A DNA stretch of 64,000 bases from Bin87 sp034420475 (GCA_034420475.1 DAOULH010000081.1:1-64000); one strand, 5' to 3'; counted from the first letter of the stretch, positions 1 to 9,107 are shown. Notes: generated by a model from the sequence alone, not told the origin. Numbers and translations are program-made.

Positions 1-131
1 CTACACTCCGCATCGTCCATCTCACCGACATCAGGCCACCGCCAGCACGTTCCCTGACCCCTAATCCCTCATCTGACCACTGCTGCAGTATCCCTTCGGT
101 GGATTCGGGCTAACCCGAATCGGTCAAAGCT

Positions 132-163
132 AAATCCTGTTTATCCTGTTCATAGATGTAAAA
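132..163. repeat. Short intergenic repeat, family B, copy 1
   Basis: A 32-base unit built on two ATCCTGT blocks followed by CAT-N-GATGTAAA. Near-identical units lie at 9076-9107 and, more diverged, near 54149-54178, all between genes. The first 131 bases of the window hold no recognisable gene. Function unknown. Confidence 0.5.
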
Positions 164-164
164 C

Positions 165-449
165 CTAGTTCCGCGAACTGCCTTCCCACCGCTCCCGCAG
201 TGACGCGATGTAGACCTTCTCGTATTCCCCGTGGTGCCCGTTCGCCGGGTCGTCCGCCAGCCGTTCCGCCCACATGTACTCCACGTCCGCCCATACGATG
301 GGAAACTTGGGCTGGTCGAAAAACGCCGCCACCGCGTCGAAGGGCGAAGCTCCTTCCATGTATCCCAGCATCTGGAAATTGTCGTACAGGTTCCCCTGTT
401 CCGACATGAACCGCCCGCGCATCGCCGCCATGATCATGAAGTTGGCCAT
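165..449 (-). CDS. Hypothetical 94-aa protein
   Basis: A small soluble protein with no signal peptide or membrane segment. It is rich in aromatic residues and methionine (segments such as FDQPKFPIVWADVEYMW). I do not recognise the family. It lies downstream of the thiolase/DUF35 pair on the same strand, separated by one copy of the family A repeat. Codon use matches its neighbours, and an overlapping 119-residue frame (130-489, minus) has the arginine/glycine-rich look of an off-frame translation. Probably a real gene, function unknown. Confidence 0.55.
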   Translation of the reverse strand: MANFMIMAAMRGRFMSEQGNLYDNFQMLGYMEGASPFDAVAAFFDQPKFPIVWADVEYMWAERLADDPANGHHGEYEKVYIASLRERWEGSSRN

Positions 450-496
450 GATGCATCCAACCTACCGTTCCTACTACACGTCGGGGCATAAGACCC

Positions 497-526
497 TGTC
501 ATTGCGAGCGAAGCGCGGCAATCTCG
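497..526. repeat. Family A inverted-repeat element, left half only
   Basis: Carries TGTCATTGCGAGCGAAGC followed by GCGGCAATCTCG, the left arm of the element found complete at 24403, 30142 and 61413. No right arm follows before the thiolase stop codon, so this is a solo half-element. Confidence 0.7.
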
Positions 527-535
527 GTCCCGCCG

Positions 536-1690
536 CTATCGTGTCAGGATGTGCACCGTCGTTACGTCCCCGGCCCCGGAACACTGCGCCACGCCGACCC
601 GAGCGTTTTCCACCTGCCGCGGCCCAGCCTCGCCCCGTAGCTGCGTCACCGTCTCGTGAACCATGCGGATTCCGCTGGCCCCGAAGGGGTGCCCCATTGC
701 CAGCAAGCCACCGTCGGTGTTCACCGGAATGTCGCCTCCCAGCGCCGTCCGGCCTTCCTCCGTGGCCCGCCAGGCCTCTCCGAAGGGCGTCAGATGCAGC
801 GCTTCAATCTGTTGCAGTTCGCCGATGGTGGCTGCGTCATGGACCTGGGCGATGTCGACGTCCTCCGGCCCGATGCCCGCCATCTCGTAGGCCTGGAGCG
901 CGGCCGGCTCCGTGCGGTATGGGCTGAATGCCGAGTGGTCGCTGCCCCGCCCGTTGTAGTTGCCCGAAGTCAGCGCAGCCGCCGCAACTCGTATCGCCCT
1001 ACTCCGGTCCACTCCGTAGGTGTCCATCGCGTCCGCCGCGCACAGCACCGCCGCCGCGCCGCCCTCGCTGGTGGGGCAGCACTGGTACAGCGTCAGAGGG
1101 TCGGCGATCAGACGCGAGTTCAGCACGTCTTCCACTGAATAGGTTTCCTTGCGGTGCGCGTAGGGGTTCATGGACGCGGCCTGCCGCGCCTTCACTGAGA
1201 CCTGTGCCAGCGCCGACGCCGGCGCCCCGGTCTCCTCCATGTATCGCTTCATCCGCAGAGCGTAGCCCGCCATCATGTGGTCGCCGCCGATGTATCGGGC
1301 GGGACTGTTCTCCGCAGTCACCGTCACCGGGCCGCTGGGCACCTTCTCCGCGCCGAACGCCAGCGCCATGTCGAACACGCCCGACGTGATCCCCCAGTAC
1401 GCCTGCCAGAACGCCGTGGACCCGCTGGAGCACGCATTTTCCACGTTGATGATCGGCACGCCGGTCAGCCCCAACTGCGCCAGCGTGGTCTCGCCAATCG
1501 ACATCCCGTGGTAGTACACGTGCCCGAAATAGGCCACCGGTATCGCCGACCACGGCACCCCTGAATCCCGCAGCGCGTCAACCACCGCGTCCCGGGCCAG
1601 GTCCGACAGGCTCTGCTCGGGAAATCTTCCGAAGGCGTGCAAGCCAACGCCCACCACCATTACGTCGCGCCCCGGCCGAAACTGCGTCAT
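536..1690 (-). CDS. Thiolase-family acyltransferase (SCP2-type)
   Basis: About 384 aa of the thiolase fold, closest to the SCP-2/acetyl-CoA acetyltransferase-like group that works with DUF35 proteins. The N-terminal nucleophile region reads VENACSSGSTAF with the expected cysteine. The C-terminal half keeps HDAATIGE, GHPFGASGIR and AQCSGAGDV, the usual positions of the catalytic His and second Cys. The ATG at 1690 is preceded by GGGGGAA and is preferred over an upstream TTG at 1708. It follows the DUF35 gene by about 25 bases on the same strand, so the two are probably co-transcribed and act as a thiolase/OB-fold complex in acyl-CoA or sterol-type side-chain metabolism. The substrate cannot be read from sequence. 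Confidence 0.88.
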   Translation of the reverse strand: MTQFRPGRDVMVVGVGLHAFGRFPEQSLSDLARDAVVDALRDSGVPWSAIPVAYFGHVYYHGMSIGETTLAQLGLTGVPIINVENACSSGSTAFWQAYWGITSGVFDMALAFGAEKVPSGPVTVTAENSPARYIGGDHMMAGYALRMKRYMEETGAPASALAQVSVKARQAASMNPYAHRKETYSVEDVLNSRLIADPLTLYQCCPTSEGGAAAVLCAADAMDTYGVDRSRAIRVAAAALTSGNYNGRGSDHSAFSPYRTEPAALQAYEMAGIGPEDVDIAQVHDAATIGELQQIEALHLTPFGEAWRATEEGRTALGGDIPVNTDGGLLAMGHPFGASGIRMVHETVTQLRGEAGPRQVENARVGVAQCSGAGDVTTVHILTR

Positions 1691-1715
1691 GCTTCCCCCA
1701 TGCGTCAACTGATGC

Positions 1716-2123
1716 TCAGGCGGCGCGCCATTTGTACACGGCCCGCTCTGAGCCTTCGATACCTTCCATGCTCACAATCTGGATCGCCAGCGTCACCGCC
1801 ATGCCGACACGCAACTCGTCGTGCGCGCAATCGATCACTTCGGCCAGCACGTGGGGACCTTCCGGCAACTCCGTCTCTCCAAGCACGTAGGGCACGGGGC
1901 CCGGCCAACCCGATGGCGGCACCCGCACTATGGTGTAACTGTACAGCGTGCCTTTGACGGACAGTTCCACCTCTTCCAGGTCGGGAGACGTGCACGATTG
2001 GCAGAACGTGGCGGGGCCGAACACGCAGACACCGCAATTCCGGCACCGCATTCCCATCAGGACGCCGCGCTCTCCGCTCTCGTCGGTCAGCCGCAGGCAT
2101 TTTTCATCGACGGAAACGACCAT
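1716..2123 (-). CDS. Zn-ribbon OB-fold protein (DUF35 family)
   Basis: A 135-aa protein with an N-terminal rubredoxin-like zinc ribbon (CRNCGVCVFGPATFCQSC) followed by an OB-fold. Members of this family pair with SCP2-like thiolases and bind acyl-CoA; the downstream gene is such a thiolase. The ATG at 2123 is chosen over an in-frame TTG at 2129; neither has a strong ribosome site. First gene of a two-gene minus-strand unit, divergent from the ABC importer. Confidence 0.88.
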   Translation of the reverse strand: MVVSVDEKCLRLTDESGERGVLMGMRCRNCGVCVFGPATFCQSCTSPDLEEVELSVKGTLYSYTIVRVPPSGWPGPVPYVLGETELPEGPHVLAEVIDCAHDELRVGMAVTLAIQIVSMEGIEGSERAVYKWRAA

Positions 2124-2411
2124 ATCCAACCATTGCTTTTTGGGGCGTCATCCGGATTGACAAACGCCCGCATTGTCCGGGTGCAAGGCAGTCTAAATCC
2201 GCCCCATTTGGCTGTCAATTGAACTGGATCGCGCGGCGGGGCGGTTTGGTTTCCGGGATCACGGGCAGCACGTTCGAACCATCCCCTGGGTTCGAATGTC
2301 GATTTCGTTCCGACCGGTTGCATCTCTGCACGCAATATTCGCATACCGCCAATATACCGCCAATCGATTACGAAATATTTATCCCGATCCACCGGGGCGG
2401 TGATCATAAAG

Positions 2412-2441
2412 TTGACCGATATTGTTTTGCGGGTGTATCGT
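2412..2441 (+). promoter_or_regulatory. Possible promoter of the ABC importer
   Basis: The 371-base divergent gap 2124-2494 holds no gene. It contains TTGACC (2412-2417) and TATCGT (2436-2441) separated by 18 bases, a plausible sigma-70-type pair about 50 bases before the binding-protein start. GGAGG at 2484-2488 is the ribosome site. Based on the sequence match only. Confidence 0.35.
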
Positions 2442-2494
2442 GCGCCGGTATCATATCCGCAACACCCCATCTGCGTTAGTGTCGGAGGTATCGA

Positions 2495-4351
2495 ATGTCG
2501 CTCAAGGCAGCCCTGCTCGGATCCTTAACCCTGTCCCTCGCGCTCGTCCTGGCCTGCGGAGGAACCGCTGCTCCTGCTGACCCTCAGATTGTCGAGGTCA
2601 CGCGCGTCGTGACCGAACAGGTTGAGGTTGAAAAGGTCGTAACCGAACAGGTTGAGGTCGAAAAGCAAGTAGAGGTCGAGAGGCAGGTGGAAGTTACCAG
2701 GGAAGTCCTGGTGGTAGCCACGCCGGTGCCGCCAGTCGAGGGCGTTGTCCGTACGGGCGATCCCGAGGGCACTCTCACTGTCGCCCTGGAGAACCTTGGC
2801 GCCCAAACCACTGATCCGATCTTGCAAACCCGCGCCGGCCACGCCCAGTATCAGGCGCCTATCTATGACGCCCTCCTTGGGTTCAATTACGAATCCCAGT
2901 ACGGCGGCGTTGGCCCCGGCGTGGCCCAGGAATGGGGAATCGACCCCGATGGGAGCAGTTGGACCTTTAATATCGCGCCGGGCCTGGAGTTCCACAATGG
3001 CGAAGTCCTTGACGCCCACGACGTGAAGTTCAGCATCGAACGCACCATGTTCCACGAAGAAAGCGTGGTGGGCGATGGGAACCGCCTGAACCGGCAACTC
3101 AGACAGCCGTCCGAGGAAGCGATCGAGGTCGTTGATGATCTCACCGTGCGGATGCACACCGAGGGATCCAAGCCCCACTTCTGGAGCCTGCTCACTAGGG
3201 CCGTATTCCAGGGTGGTCAGATCATGCCCAAGGACTACATCGAGTCCGTTGGCGACGAAGCCTTCCGGGCCGATCCTGTGGGGAGTGGTCCGTGGAGCTA
3301 CGCCGAGCATTCCGTTGGCGACTACTTCCGGTATGAGGCGTTTGACAAATCACACCGGGGCATTCCCCACTACGCTAACCTGAGCCTGCTGCTGGTCCCT
3401 GAAGAAAGCACCAAGTTGGCGATGGTTCGCACCGGCCAAGCCGACCTCATTGACCTGGTACCGGAGTCCGCTCCTGAGGTGCAAGCTGCCGGCGCCCAAC
3501 TGACGGTCATCGAAGGCGTGGGCATGTTCATCTACCAGTTCTGGGGCCTCTACTTCGAGGAAGCTCAGGCGCTGCCGATCAGCGATATCCGCGTCCGCGA
3601 GGCCATGTCCCTCGCCATCAATCGTCAGGACATCATCGACTTCACGCTGAATGGCTTCGGCCGGCCTTCCATGCCCTTCGCAACCTTCCCCACCAGTGTG
3701 GACGTTGATGTTCCCCGGTGGCAGCGGTGGAGCGAGGAAGCTCTGGCTTACGATCCCGACCGCGCTAAAGCACTCCTGGCCGAGGCCGGATACGCCGACG
3801 GTTTCGAGGTCACTTTCTGGAGTACGAACTTCTCGGGCACCCCGTACATGAACGATCTGAGCCAGGCGGTCACCGGTTTCTGGGAAGAGATTGGTATCAA
3901 GACCGACCTGAAGATCATCGAGGGCGGTGTGTTCAGTCCTATGACACGAGCGCCTGGTCACGATGAGTGGGGCGAGGGCTTCAACGGCGCGGTCAGCATT
4001 TTCCGCAACGCCGGACGGCCCCTTCCCGTGCCTCGATATGCGACCACCTTCCATCCGGATCAGGGCCATTACGCGTTTGGCGATCGCAATCACATGACGC
4101 CCTTGGTTGAGGAATATCTCGCGCTCCACGAGGTCGCTATCTCAGAGCGTGACGATGCCAAGCGCGCCGAGGCGACCAACGCTATCATCCAACTGGTTGC
4201 CGACCAGTGGATCGGTGTCCCCATTGTCCAGGGCGTCAGCTTGTACGCGTCCAATCCGGAAACCGTGGGACGCTGGCAGGGTATCTACGGTCGCGGGGAA
4301 CTGGGCGATGTCTTCCATCGCATTCCCCACGCCGAGGGCAACCCCTGGTAG
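2495..4351 (+). CDS. ABC importer substrate-binding lipoprotein (SBP family 5)
   Basis: A 618-aa extracytoplasmic solute-binding protein of the oligopeptide/dipeptide type. The signal peptide ends in a lipobox (LALVLAC, Cys21), so it should be lipid-anchored. Residues 33-75 are an imperfect repeat of VEVEK/VTEQ units encoded by a repetitive stretch near 2590-2720; this kind of linker is common in Chloroflexota binding proteins. The mature domain has the family hallmarks (WTFNIAPGLEFHNGE, DVKFSIER). Two permeases follow but no ATPase genes. The ligand is unknown; peptides, sugars or amides are all possible in this family. Confidence 0.92.
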   Translation: MSLKAALLGSLTLSLALVLACGGTAAPADPQIVEVTRVVTEQVEVEKVVTEQVEVEKQVEVERQVEVTREVLVVATPVPPVEGVVRTGDPEGTLTVALENLGAQTTDPILQTRAGHAQYQAPIYDALLGFNYESQYGGVGPGVAQEWGIDPDGSSWTFNIAPGLEFHNGEVLDAHDVKFSIERTMFHEESVVGDGNRLNRQLRQPSEEAIEVVDDLTVRMHTEGSKPHFWSLLTRAVFQGGQIMPKDYIESVGDEAFRADPVGSGPWSYAEHSVGDYFRYEAFDKSHRGIPHYANLSLLLVPEESTKLAMVRTGQADLIDLVPESAPEVQAAGAQLTVIEGVGMFIYQFWGLYFEEAQALPISDIRVREAMSLAINRQDIIDFTLNGFGRPSMPFATFPTSVDVDVPRWQRWSEEALAYDPDRAKALLAEAGYADGFEVTFWSTNFSGTPYMNDLSQAVTGFWEEIGIKTDLKIIEGGVFSPMTRAPGHDEWGEGFNGAVSIFRNAGRPLPVPRYATTFHPDQGHYAFGDRNHMTPLVEEYLALHEVAISERDDAKRAEATNAIIQLVADQWIGVPIVQGVSLYASNPETVGRWQGIYGRGELGDVFHRIPHAEGNPW

Positions 4352-4440
4352 TAATCGCCTGTCACCTCCTGTTTCAGGGGTAGCACGATCTTCCGAGCGT
4401 AGCCCGGGAACCTCGGCGCCACTCCTGACCCTTAGTCGCC

Positions 4441-4476
4441 TTCGCGCCGGGAATTGGCCGAACCGCCCGGCGCGAA
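4441..4476 (+). other. Intercistronic hairpin between binding protein and permeases
   Basis: TTCGCGCCGGG (4441-4451) pairs perfectly with CCCGGCGCGAA (4466-4476), an 11-bp stem with a 14-base loop and no strong T-run after it. It sits 22 bases before the first permease. Such hairpins commonly protect the upstream mRNA and partly stop transcription, giving more binding protein than permease. Confidence 0.65.
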
Positions 4477-4497
4477 CCCTTCCTTGAGGTCGGGGAT

Positions 4498-5415
4498 TTG
4501 CAAAAATACATCCTCAACCGGCTCCTGCAGGGCATCGTCCTGCTCTTCATCGTTGCGCTGATCGTGTTCGCGCTGGCCCGGGCAACCGGAAATCCAGCGG
4601 ACCTCATGGTGCCCGAGGACGCGACCGAAGAGGAGCGCCAGTTCATCGAGCGGAACCTGGGGCTTGATCGCCCGTACCACGTGCAGCTCTTCGTGTTCCT
4701 GACCGGCATTGTCCGCGGTGACTTCGGCGACTCCCTCGTGTATAAGAAGCCGGCGGCTGAGCTCTTCTTCGAGCGGCTGCCCAACACCCTGAAGTTGTTG
4801 CCGTTGTCCATGTTGATTGCGGTGGGTGTTGCCATACCGCTTGGGGTTATCGCGGCCGTCAAACGCGGGACCTGGATCGACCAGGTGGCCGGCGCCATCG
4901 CCGTATTCGGCGTGGCTACGCCGAATTTCTGGATCGCCATCGTCTGCATCTACATATTCAGTGTGTGGCTGGATATTCTCCCGCCCGGGAGAATGGGCGG
5001 GCCCGCTCACTACATCCTGCCCGCGTTCACTCTGGGCACCTTCTCCATCGCCGGGATCATGCGGCTGATCCGGTCCAGCATGCTCGAGGTGCTGGACACC
5101 GAATACGTCAAGCTTGCCCGGATCAAGGGCGTGCAGGAGTGGAAGGTTTTCTGGAAGCATTGCCTGCGCAACGCTCTGATCCCGGTGTTGACGCTCTTCG
5201 GCGTCTTTGTTGGCGGATTCGTCACCGGAGCTATCGTTACCGAGACCGTGTTTGCCTGGCCGGGCATCGGCCGCCTCACCATTGATGCTGTGGCCCAACG
5301 CGACTTCCCGCTGCTGCAGGCAGTGATCCTGTTGGACGCCGTGATCATTCTGGGAGTAAATTTGCTGGTCGACATTACATACGCTTACGTGAACCCCAGG
5401 ATCCGGTACGACTAG
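4498..5415 (+). CDS. ABC importer permease, DppB/OppB type
   Basis: A 305-aa inner-membrane permease. It has an N-terminal transmembrane segment, the long periplasmic loop typical of DppB (ERNLGLDRPYHVQ) and the BPD_transp_1 domain with its cytoplasmic coupling helix around KLARIKGVQEWKVFWKH. The start is a TTG preceded by GAGG. The gene runs 7 bases from the DppC-like gene, so they are translated together. Partner of the lipoprotein at 2495. Confidence 0.9.
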   Translation: MQKYILNRLLQGIVLLFIVALIVFALARATGNPADLMVPEDATEEERQFIERNLGLDRPYHVQLFVFLTGIVRGDFGDSLVYKKPAAELFFERLPNTLKLLPLSMLIAVGVAIPLGVIAAVKRGTWIDQVAGAIAVFGVATPNFWIAIVCIYIFSVWLDILPPGRMGGPAHYILPAFTLGTFSIAGIMRLIRSSMLEVLDTEYVKLARIKGVQEWKVFWKHCLRNALIPVLTLFGVFVGGFVTGAIVTETVFAWPGIGRLTIDAVAQRDFPLLQAVILLDAVIILGVNLLVDITYAYVNPRIRYD

Positions 5416-5422
5416 GAGCGAT

Positions 5423-6325
5423 ATGGCCAACGACCGCGCAGATACCAGGGTGCAGGTACTGGATGTATCGGGCGAACGGCAGGAGCGGCTGCGGTATGAA
5501 CTCAAGCGGCTGCCCTGGGTACCCGTGATCATCATCGCACTGATGATCTTCGCGGCCATATTCGCGCCGCTGATCGCCCCTCATTCGCCGACCAAGCAGT
5601 CCCTGCGCGACAAGCTTCGGCCGCCGGCCTGGCAGGCTGAGGGTACTTCGAAGTATCTGTTGGGCACTGACATTCTGGGACGGGACATCCTCAGCCGCTT
5701 GATCTACGGCGCAAGGGTCAGCCTGATCGTCGCATTCACGGCCCTTTTGGCCGGTGGTGCTATCGGCGGCGTCCTGGGCCTGCTGTCAGGCTACGCCGGC
5801 GGTAAGACGGACACGTTTATCATGAGGGCGGTGGACGCCACTCTTGCCTTCCCGACAATTCTGTTCGCTTTATTGTTAGCAGTTACCATGGGGCAAGGAC
5901 TGCTGACAGTGGTCCTTGCCGTGACCCTCATCCTATGGGCGAGGTTCGCGAGGGTCACGCGAGGCGAGGTGCTGGGACTCAAAGACAATGACTTTGTTGC
6001 GCTGGCTCACGTCCACGGTTGCTCCGGCGCCCGGATCATGTTCGTTCACATAATGCCCAACGTGTTCAACTCCTTCATGGTCATGTTGACGTTGCACGTT
6101 GGGCTGGTAATTCTCACCGAAGCGTCCCTCAGCTTCCTCGGCGCCGGTATCCCCCCGCCCACGCCATCGTGGGGTCAGATGGTCGCTGACGGCCGGGCGA
6201 AAGTCGCCACCGCGTGGTGGATTTCCATCATCCCCGGCGTCGCGATAACCATGGTTGTGATCGCGTTCAACGTGTTTGGAGACTGGCTGAGGGACCGCTT
6301 GGATCCTAAGTTGCGCCAGTTGTAA
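5423..6325 (+). CDS. ABC importer permease, DppC/OppC type
   Basis: A 300-aa second permease with the DppC N-terminal segment (a cytoplasmic stretch, one membrane helix, then APHSPTKQSL) and the BPD_transp_1 core. The coupling loop is around DFVALAHVHGCSGARIMFVH. It forms a heterodimer with the preceding permease. No DppD/DppF ATPase follows, so the energising subunits must be encoded elsewhere. Confidence 0.9.
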   Translation: MANDRADTRVQVLDVSGERQERLRYELKRLPWVPVIIIALMIFAAIFAPLIAPHSPTKQSLRDKLRPPAWQAEGTSKYLLGTDILGRDILSRLIYGARVSLIVAFTALLAGGAIGGVLGLLSGYAGGKTDTFIMRAVDATLAFPTILFALLLAVTMGQGLLTVVLAVTLILWARFARVTRGEVLGLKDNDFVALAHVHGCSGARIMFVHIMPNVFNSFMVMLTLHVGLVILTEASLSFLGAGIPPPTPSWGQMVADGRAKVATAWWISIIPGVAITMVVIAFNVFGDWLRDRLDPKLRQL

Positions 6326-6346
6326 ACCGGAGCGGTCGGATCGGGA

Positions 6347-6381
6347 GTCGGGTAGTCCCGTGCAACCGGGCAATTCCCGAC
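6347..6381. terminator. Possible terminator after the ABC importer
   Basis: GTCGGG (6347-6352) can pair with CCCGAC (6376-6381), with an inner CCCG/CGGG pairing, followed by TTGTCCTT. It lies between convergent genes and could serve the importer operon. Confidence 0.4.
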
Positions 6382-6408
6382 TTGTCCTTGTGACGCCTCC
6401 GGCAGCGG

Positions 6409-6663
6409 CTATTTCTGCTGGGTAGCCAGTCTGGTCAGCCTGTCAACGACCAGACGTGCCAACTCTCTGGACCAGAGCAGCATTGCGGCGCTGATGAGGA
6501 TTATCACCAGCCCGCCTCCCAGCATGAAGGCGTTGACGTCGGCGCACAGGCACGGGGTTCCCACGGCCACCACGTAGCCGCCGGCGAGCATTGCCGCTAA
6601 CGATGCCGCCCAGAATACTGCGGAGGTCAAGGCGATCCAAACGCCTCTGCCGGTTATCTGCAT
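6409..6663 (-). CDS. Small two-helix membrane protein
   Basis: An 84-aa protein with two hydrophobic segments (about residues 9-32 and 46-64), a CLC motif in the loop between them (PCLCADVNAF) and a basic C-terminal tail, suggesting an inner-membrane hairpin. Family not recognised. Stand-alone on the minus strand, convergent with the importer operon. Confidence 0.6.
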   Translation of the reverse strand: MQITGRGVWIALTSAVFWAASLAAMLAGGYVVAVGTPCLCADVNAFMLGGGLVIILISAAMLLWSRELARLVVDRLTRLATQQK

Positions 6664-6949
6664 TCGTGCATCCTTAGCATACGATTTGAAAAGACCCGTT
6701 CCGGTGAATGCAGAGCAATTTTAGCACGGTCGCTGATCTAACCGCCGGCATCCATGCTTTGACGCATCGGGGATCTACCGCTGCCGAACACAGTGCCGGC
6801 AACATCCTGACGTATCCCCGTCCATTGTAGGCTGCCCGCGTCCCTGGCCGTTCTGTCGCTTGACCGCCCCCAACTCGCGTGATAGCGTGAGCCTACGCTA
6901 TCCGTCGCCGGCCGCCGGTTCGCGGCCGCTAGACTCCCCGAGTTTACTT

Positions 6950-8581
6950 ATGAGCAGCATCCTCGGTCTGGATCCTCTGCCCAATCGCCAATCGTGGGAA
7001 AAATCCCTCGGCGAATTCCTGGACGTCGTGGTGAGGTCCAACCCCGACAAGATTTTCGTTGAAATCGCGGGGCAGCAGATCACCTATTCCGATTTCTATC
7101 GTCGCTGCCGCTCTGCGGCCACCATGTTCCGCGATTTGGGCATCGGCCACGGTGATCGCGTCTGTCTGTTCCTGCCGAACGTGCCCGAGGTCCTGTACAC
7201 CTGGTTCGGTCTAGCGCTGATCGGCGGCATCGCCGTCACCATCAACACGGCCTACCGGCGCGATGAGATGGCCTTCATCCTGAACAACGCGGAGGCTTCC
7301 GCGCTAGTTGCTCACCAGAGCCTTCTCGATGTGGCAACCCAGGCCGCCGACATTGCCCCCTGCGTCCGGCATCGCCTTTTCGTGGGCGACGATGCCCCGC
7401 CGGCCGGATGGGTCGGGTACTCCGACCTGCTGGGCCAGTCCCCGGAGATTGTCGGGCTTCCCCCGGTCGCTCCCACCGACATCTCCATGCTCCAGTACAC
7501 GTCGGGCACCACCGGAAATCCCAAGGGCGTCCAGGTCACCCACCAGATGTACGTGTCCGCCGGTCAGGGTTTCGCCCTCTGGACCCAGGCCACGCCCGAC
7601 GACCGCTTTTTCACCTGCCTGCCCTACTTCCACGCCAACGCCCAGTACTACAGCACCATGGGTACCCTCGCGGCGGGCGCTACCCTGATTGTGCAGGACC
7701 GTTTCAGCGCCTCGCGTTTCTGGGACCAGGTGCGGGAGGCCCGCGCCACCGTCGTCAACTTCATCGGCATGATGATGCCCGTTCTCGCCAAGAACGATCC
7801 GCAGCCTGACGACGCCGACAACACCGTCCGCCTGTTCTACGGCTCGCCGGCTTTCTCCCCGGAATTTCTCGCCGAGTTCGAACAGCGCTTCGGCACCGAC
7901 ATCATCGTCGGTTTCGGCATGACCGAGACCTGCTACGGCACCATCGAGGCCATCCGCGGCGAACGGCGTCCCAATTCGTCCGGCCAGCCCCGCAAGCATC
8001 CCGACGCCGCCTTCGAAAACACGGTGCGTATCGTCGACGATGGCGGCAATCCTGTCGCCAATGGTCAGCCCGGCGAGATCACCATTCGCAACCCCGCCAC
8101 CATGGCCGGCTACTGGCGCAACGATGCCGAAACCGGGGCCTCCCTGCGCGACGGCTGGCTGTTCACCGGCGACCTGGGTTGGCTCGACGACGACAACTAC
8201 CTCTATTTCGTCGACCGCAAGAAGGACGTCATCCGCCGCCGCGGCGAGAACATCTCCTCGCAGGAAGTGGAGGACGTGATCAAGAGCCACGAGCATGTGC
8301 TGGACTGCGCCATCATCGCGGTCCCCTCCGAACTTGGCGAAGACGAGGTCAAGGCCTACATCACGCCGCGACCCGGCGCGTCGCCCCAACCCGAAGACGT
8401 CATCTACTGGTGCGCCGACCGCCTCGCCTACTTCAAGGTGCCCCGTTACATCGAAATCCGCGACGAACTGCCACGAACCCCCAGCCTTCGGGTCCGAAAA
8501 GACGTCCTGCGCCAGGAGCGCGAGGACCTCATCTCGGGTTGTTTTGATCGCGAAGCTGCCGGAATCCAGATCCGGCGATAG
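6950..8581 (+). CDS. Acyl-CoA synthetase (class I adenylate-forming enzyme)
   Basis: A 543-aa AMP-dependent CoA ligase, nearest in type to CaiC/long-chain or short-chain acyl-CoA ligases. P-loop YTSGTTGNPKG at about residue 183, the GFGMTETCYGT motif in the core, GWLFTGDLGWLD and DRKKDVIRRRGENIS at the hinge before the C-terminal domain. Activates a carboxylate to acyl-AMP and then acyl-CoA; substrate unknown. The ATG at 6950 is preferred to an upstream in-frame TTG at 6860, because family similarity begins after it; no strong ribosome site is visible at either. The C-terminal domain lacks the usual GKxxK lysine (it reads TPSLRVRKDVL), so the catalytic lysine may be shifted. Confidence 0.88.
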   Translation: MSSILGLDPLPNRQSWEKSLGEFLDVVVRSNPDKIFVEIAGQQITYSDFYRRCRSAATMFRDLGIGHGDRVCLFLPNVPEVLYTWFGLALIGGIAVTINTAYRRDEMAFILNNAEASALVAHQSLLDVATQAADIAPCVRHRLFVGDDAPPAGWVGYSDLLGQSPEIVGLPPVAPTDISMLQYTSGTTGNPKGVQVTHQMYVSAGQGFALWTQATPDDRFFTCLPYFHANAQYYSTMGTLAAGATLIVQDRFSASRFWDQVREARATVVNFIGMMMPVLAKNDPQPDDADNTVRLFYGSPAFSPEFLAEFEQRFGTDIIVGFGMTETCYGTIEAIRGERRPNSSGQPRKHPDAAFENTVRIVDDGGNPVANGQPGEITIRNPATMAGYWRNDAETGASLRDGWLFTGDLGWLDDDNYLYFVDRKKDVIRRRGENISSQEVEDVIKSHEHVLDCAIIAVPSELGEDEVKAYITPRPGASPQPEDVIYWCADRLAYFKVPRYIEIRDELPRTPSLRVRKDVLRQEREDLISGCFDREAAGIQIRR

Positions 8582-8727
8582 ACGGCGCTTTGTCGCGCCC
8601 CTTGGCGGGCCAGGCTTGATGGGTCTCAGAGAAGCGCGTCTTTCAGGAATCTGGGCGTAAACTGGTCAACCACATGCGCATAAGGCGACATAACGATTAC
8701 AATTGAGCCCAGCGAGGTGCAAACCCA

Positions 8728-9072
8728 ATGAATAAAATCGAAGCCATTTTTCGGCCGGAACGTCTCGACGTCGTCAAGGACGCCCTCAGCGAAGCCGGCA
8801 TCGTGGGCCTCACGGTGAGCCAGGTTTCCGGCCGGGGCAACCAGGGCGGCGTTGAAGTTACCGCAGCCCGCGGTCTCGGAACCTACCGCATCGACATGCT
8901 GCCCAAGGTAAAGGTGGAGGTCGTGGTCAACGACGGGGACACCGACAAGGCGGTGGACGTCATCCGCACCAACGCCATCACCGGCGCCCCCGGCGACGGC
9001 AAGATTTTCATCTACCCCGTAGGCGACGCCATCCGGATCCGCACCGGCGAGCATGGAACGGACGCCGTATAG
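8728..9072 (+). CDS. P-II nitrogen regulatory protein
   Basis: A 114-aa member of the GlnB/GlnK family that senses ATP/ADP and 2-oxoglutarate and controls nitrogen assimilation partners. It keeps the LPKVKVEVVV strand, GDGKIF and the C-terminal RIRTGE signature. The T-loop (residues about 37-56) is two residues longer than in E. coli GlnB. Tyr53 aligns with the uridylylated Tyr51, so modification is possible. No amtB or glnA is adjacent. Confidence 0.93.
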   Translation: MNKIEAIFRPERLDVVKDALSEAGIVGLTVSQVSGRGNQGGVEVTAARGLGTYRIDMLPKVKVEVVVNDGDTDKAVDVIRTNAITGAPGDGKIFIYPVGDAIRIRTGEHGTDAV

Positions 9073-9075
9073 ACC

Positions 9076-9107
9076 AAATCCTGAACATCCTGTCCATCGA
9101 TGTTAAA
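9076..9107. repeat. Short intergenic repeat, family B, copy 2
   Basis: AAATCCTG, then ATCCTGTCCATCGATGTTAAA, aligned over its full length with the unit at 132-163. It starts 4 bases after the P-II stop and ends 12 bases before the EVE gene. Confidence 0.55.

Noticed and set aside
2087..2470. 127-residue minus-strand frame upstream of the DUF35 gene
   Set aside because: It overlaps the start of the DUF35 gene out of frame and covers the promoter region; no family features.
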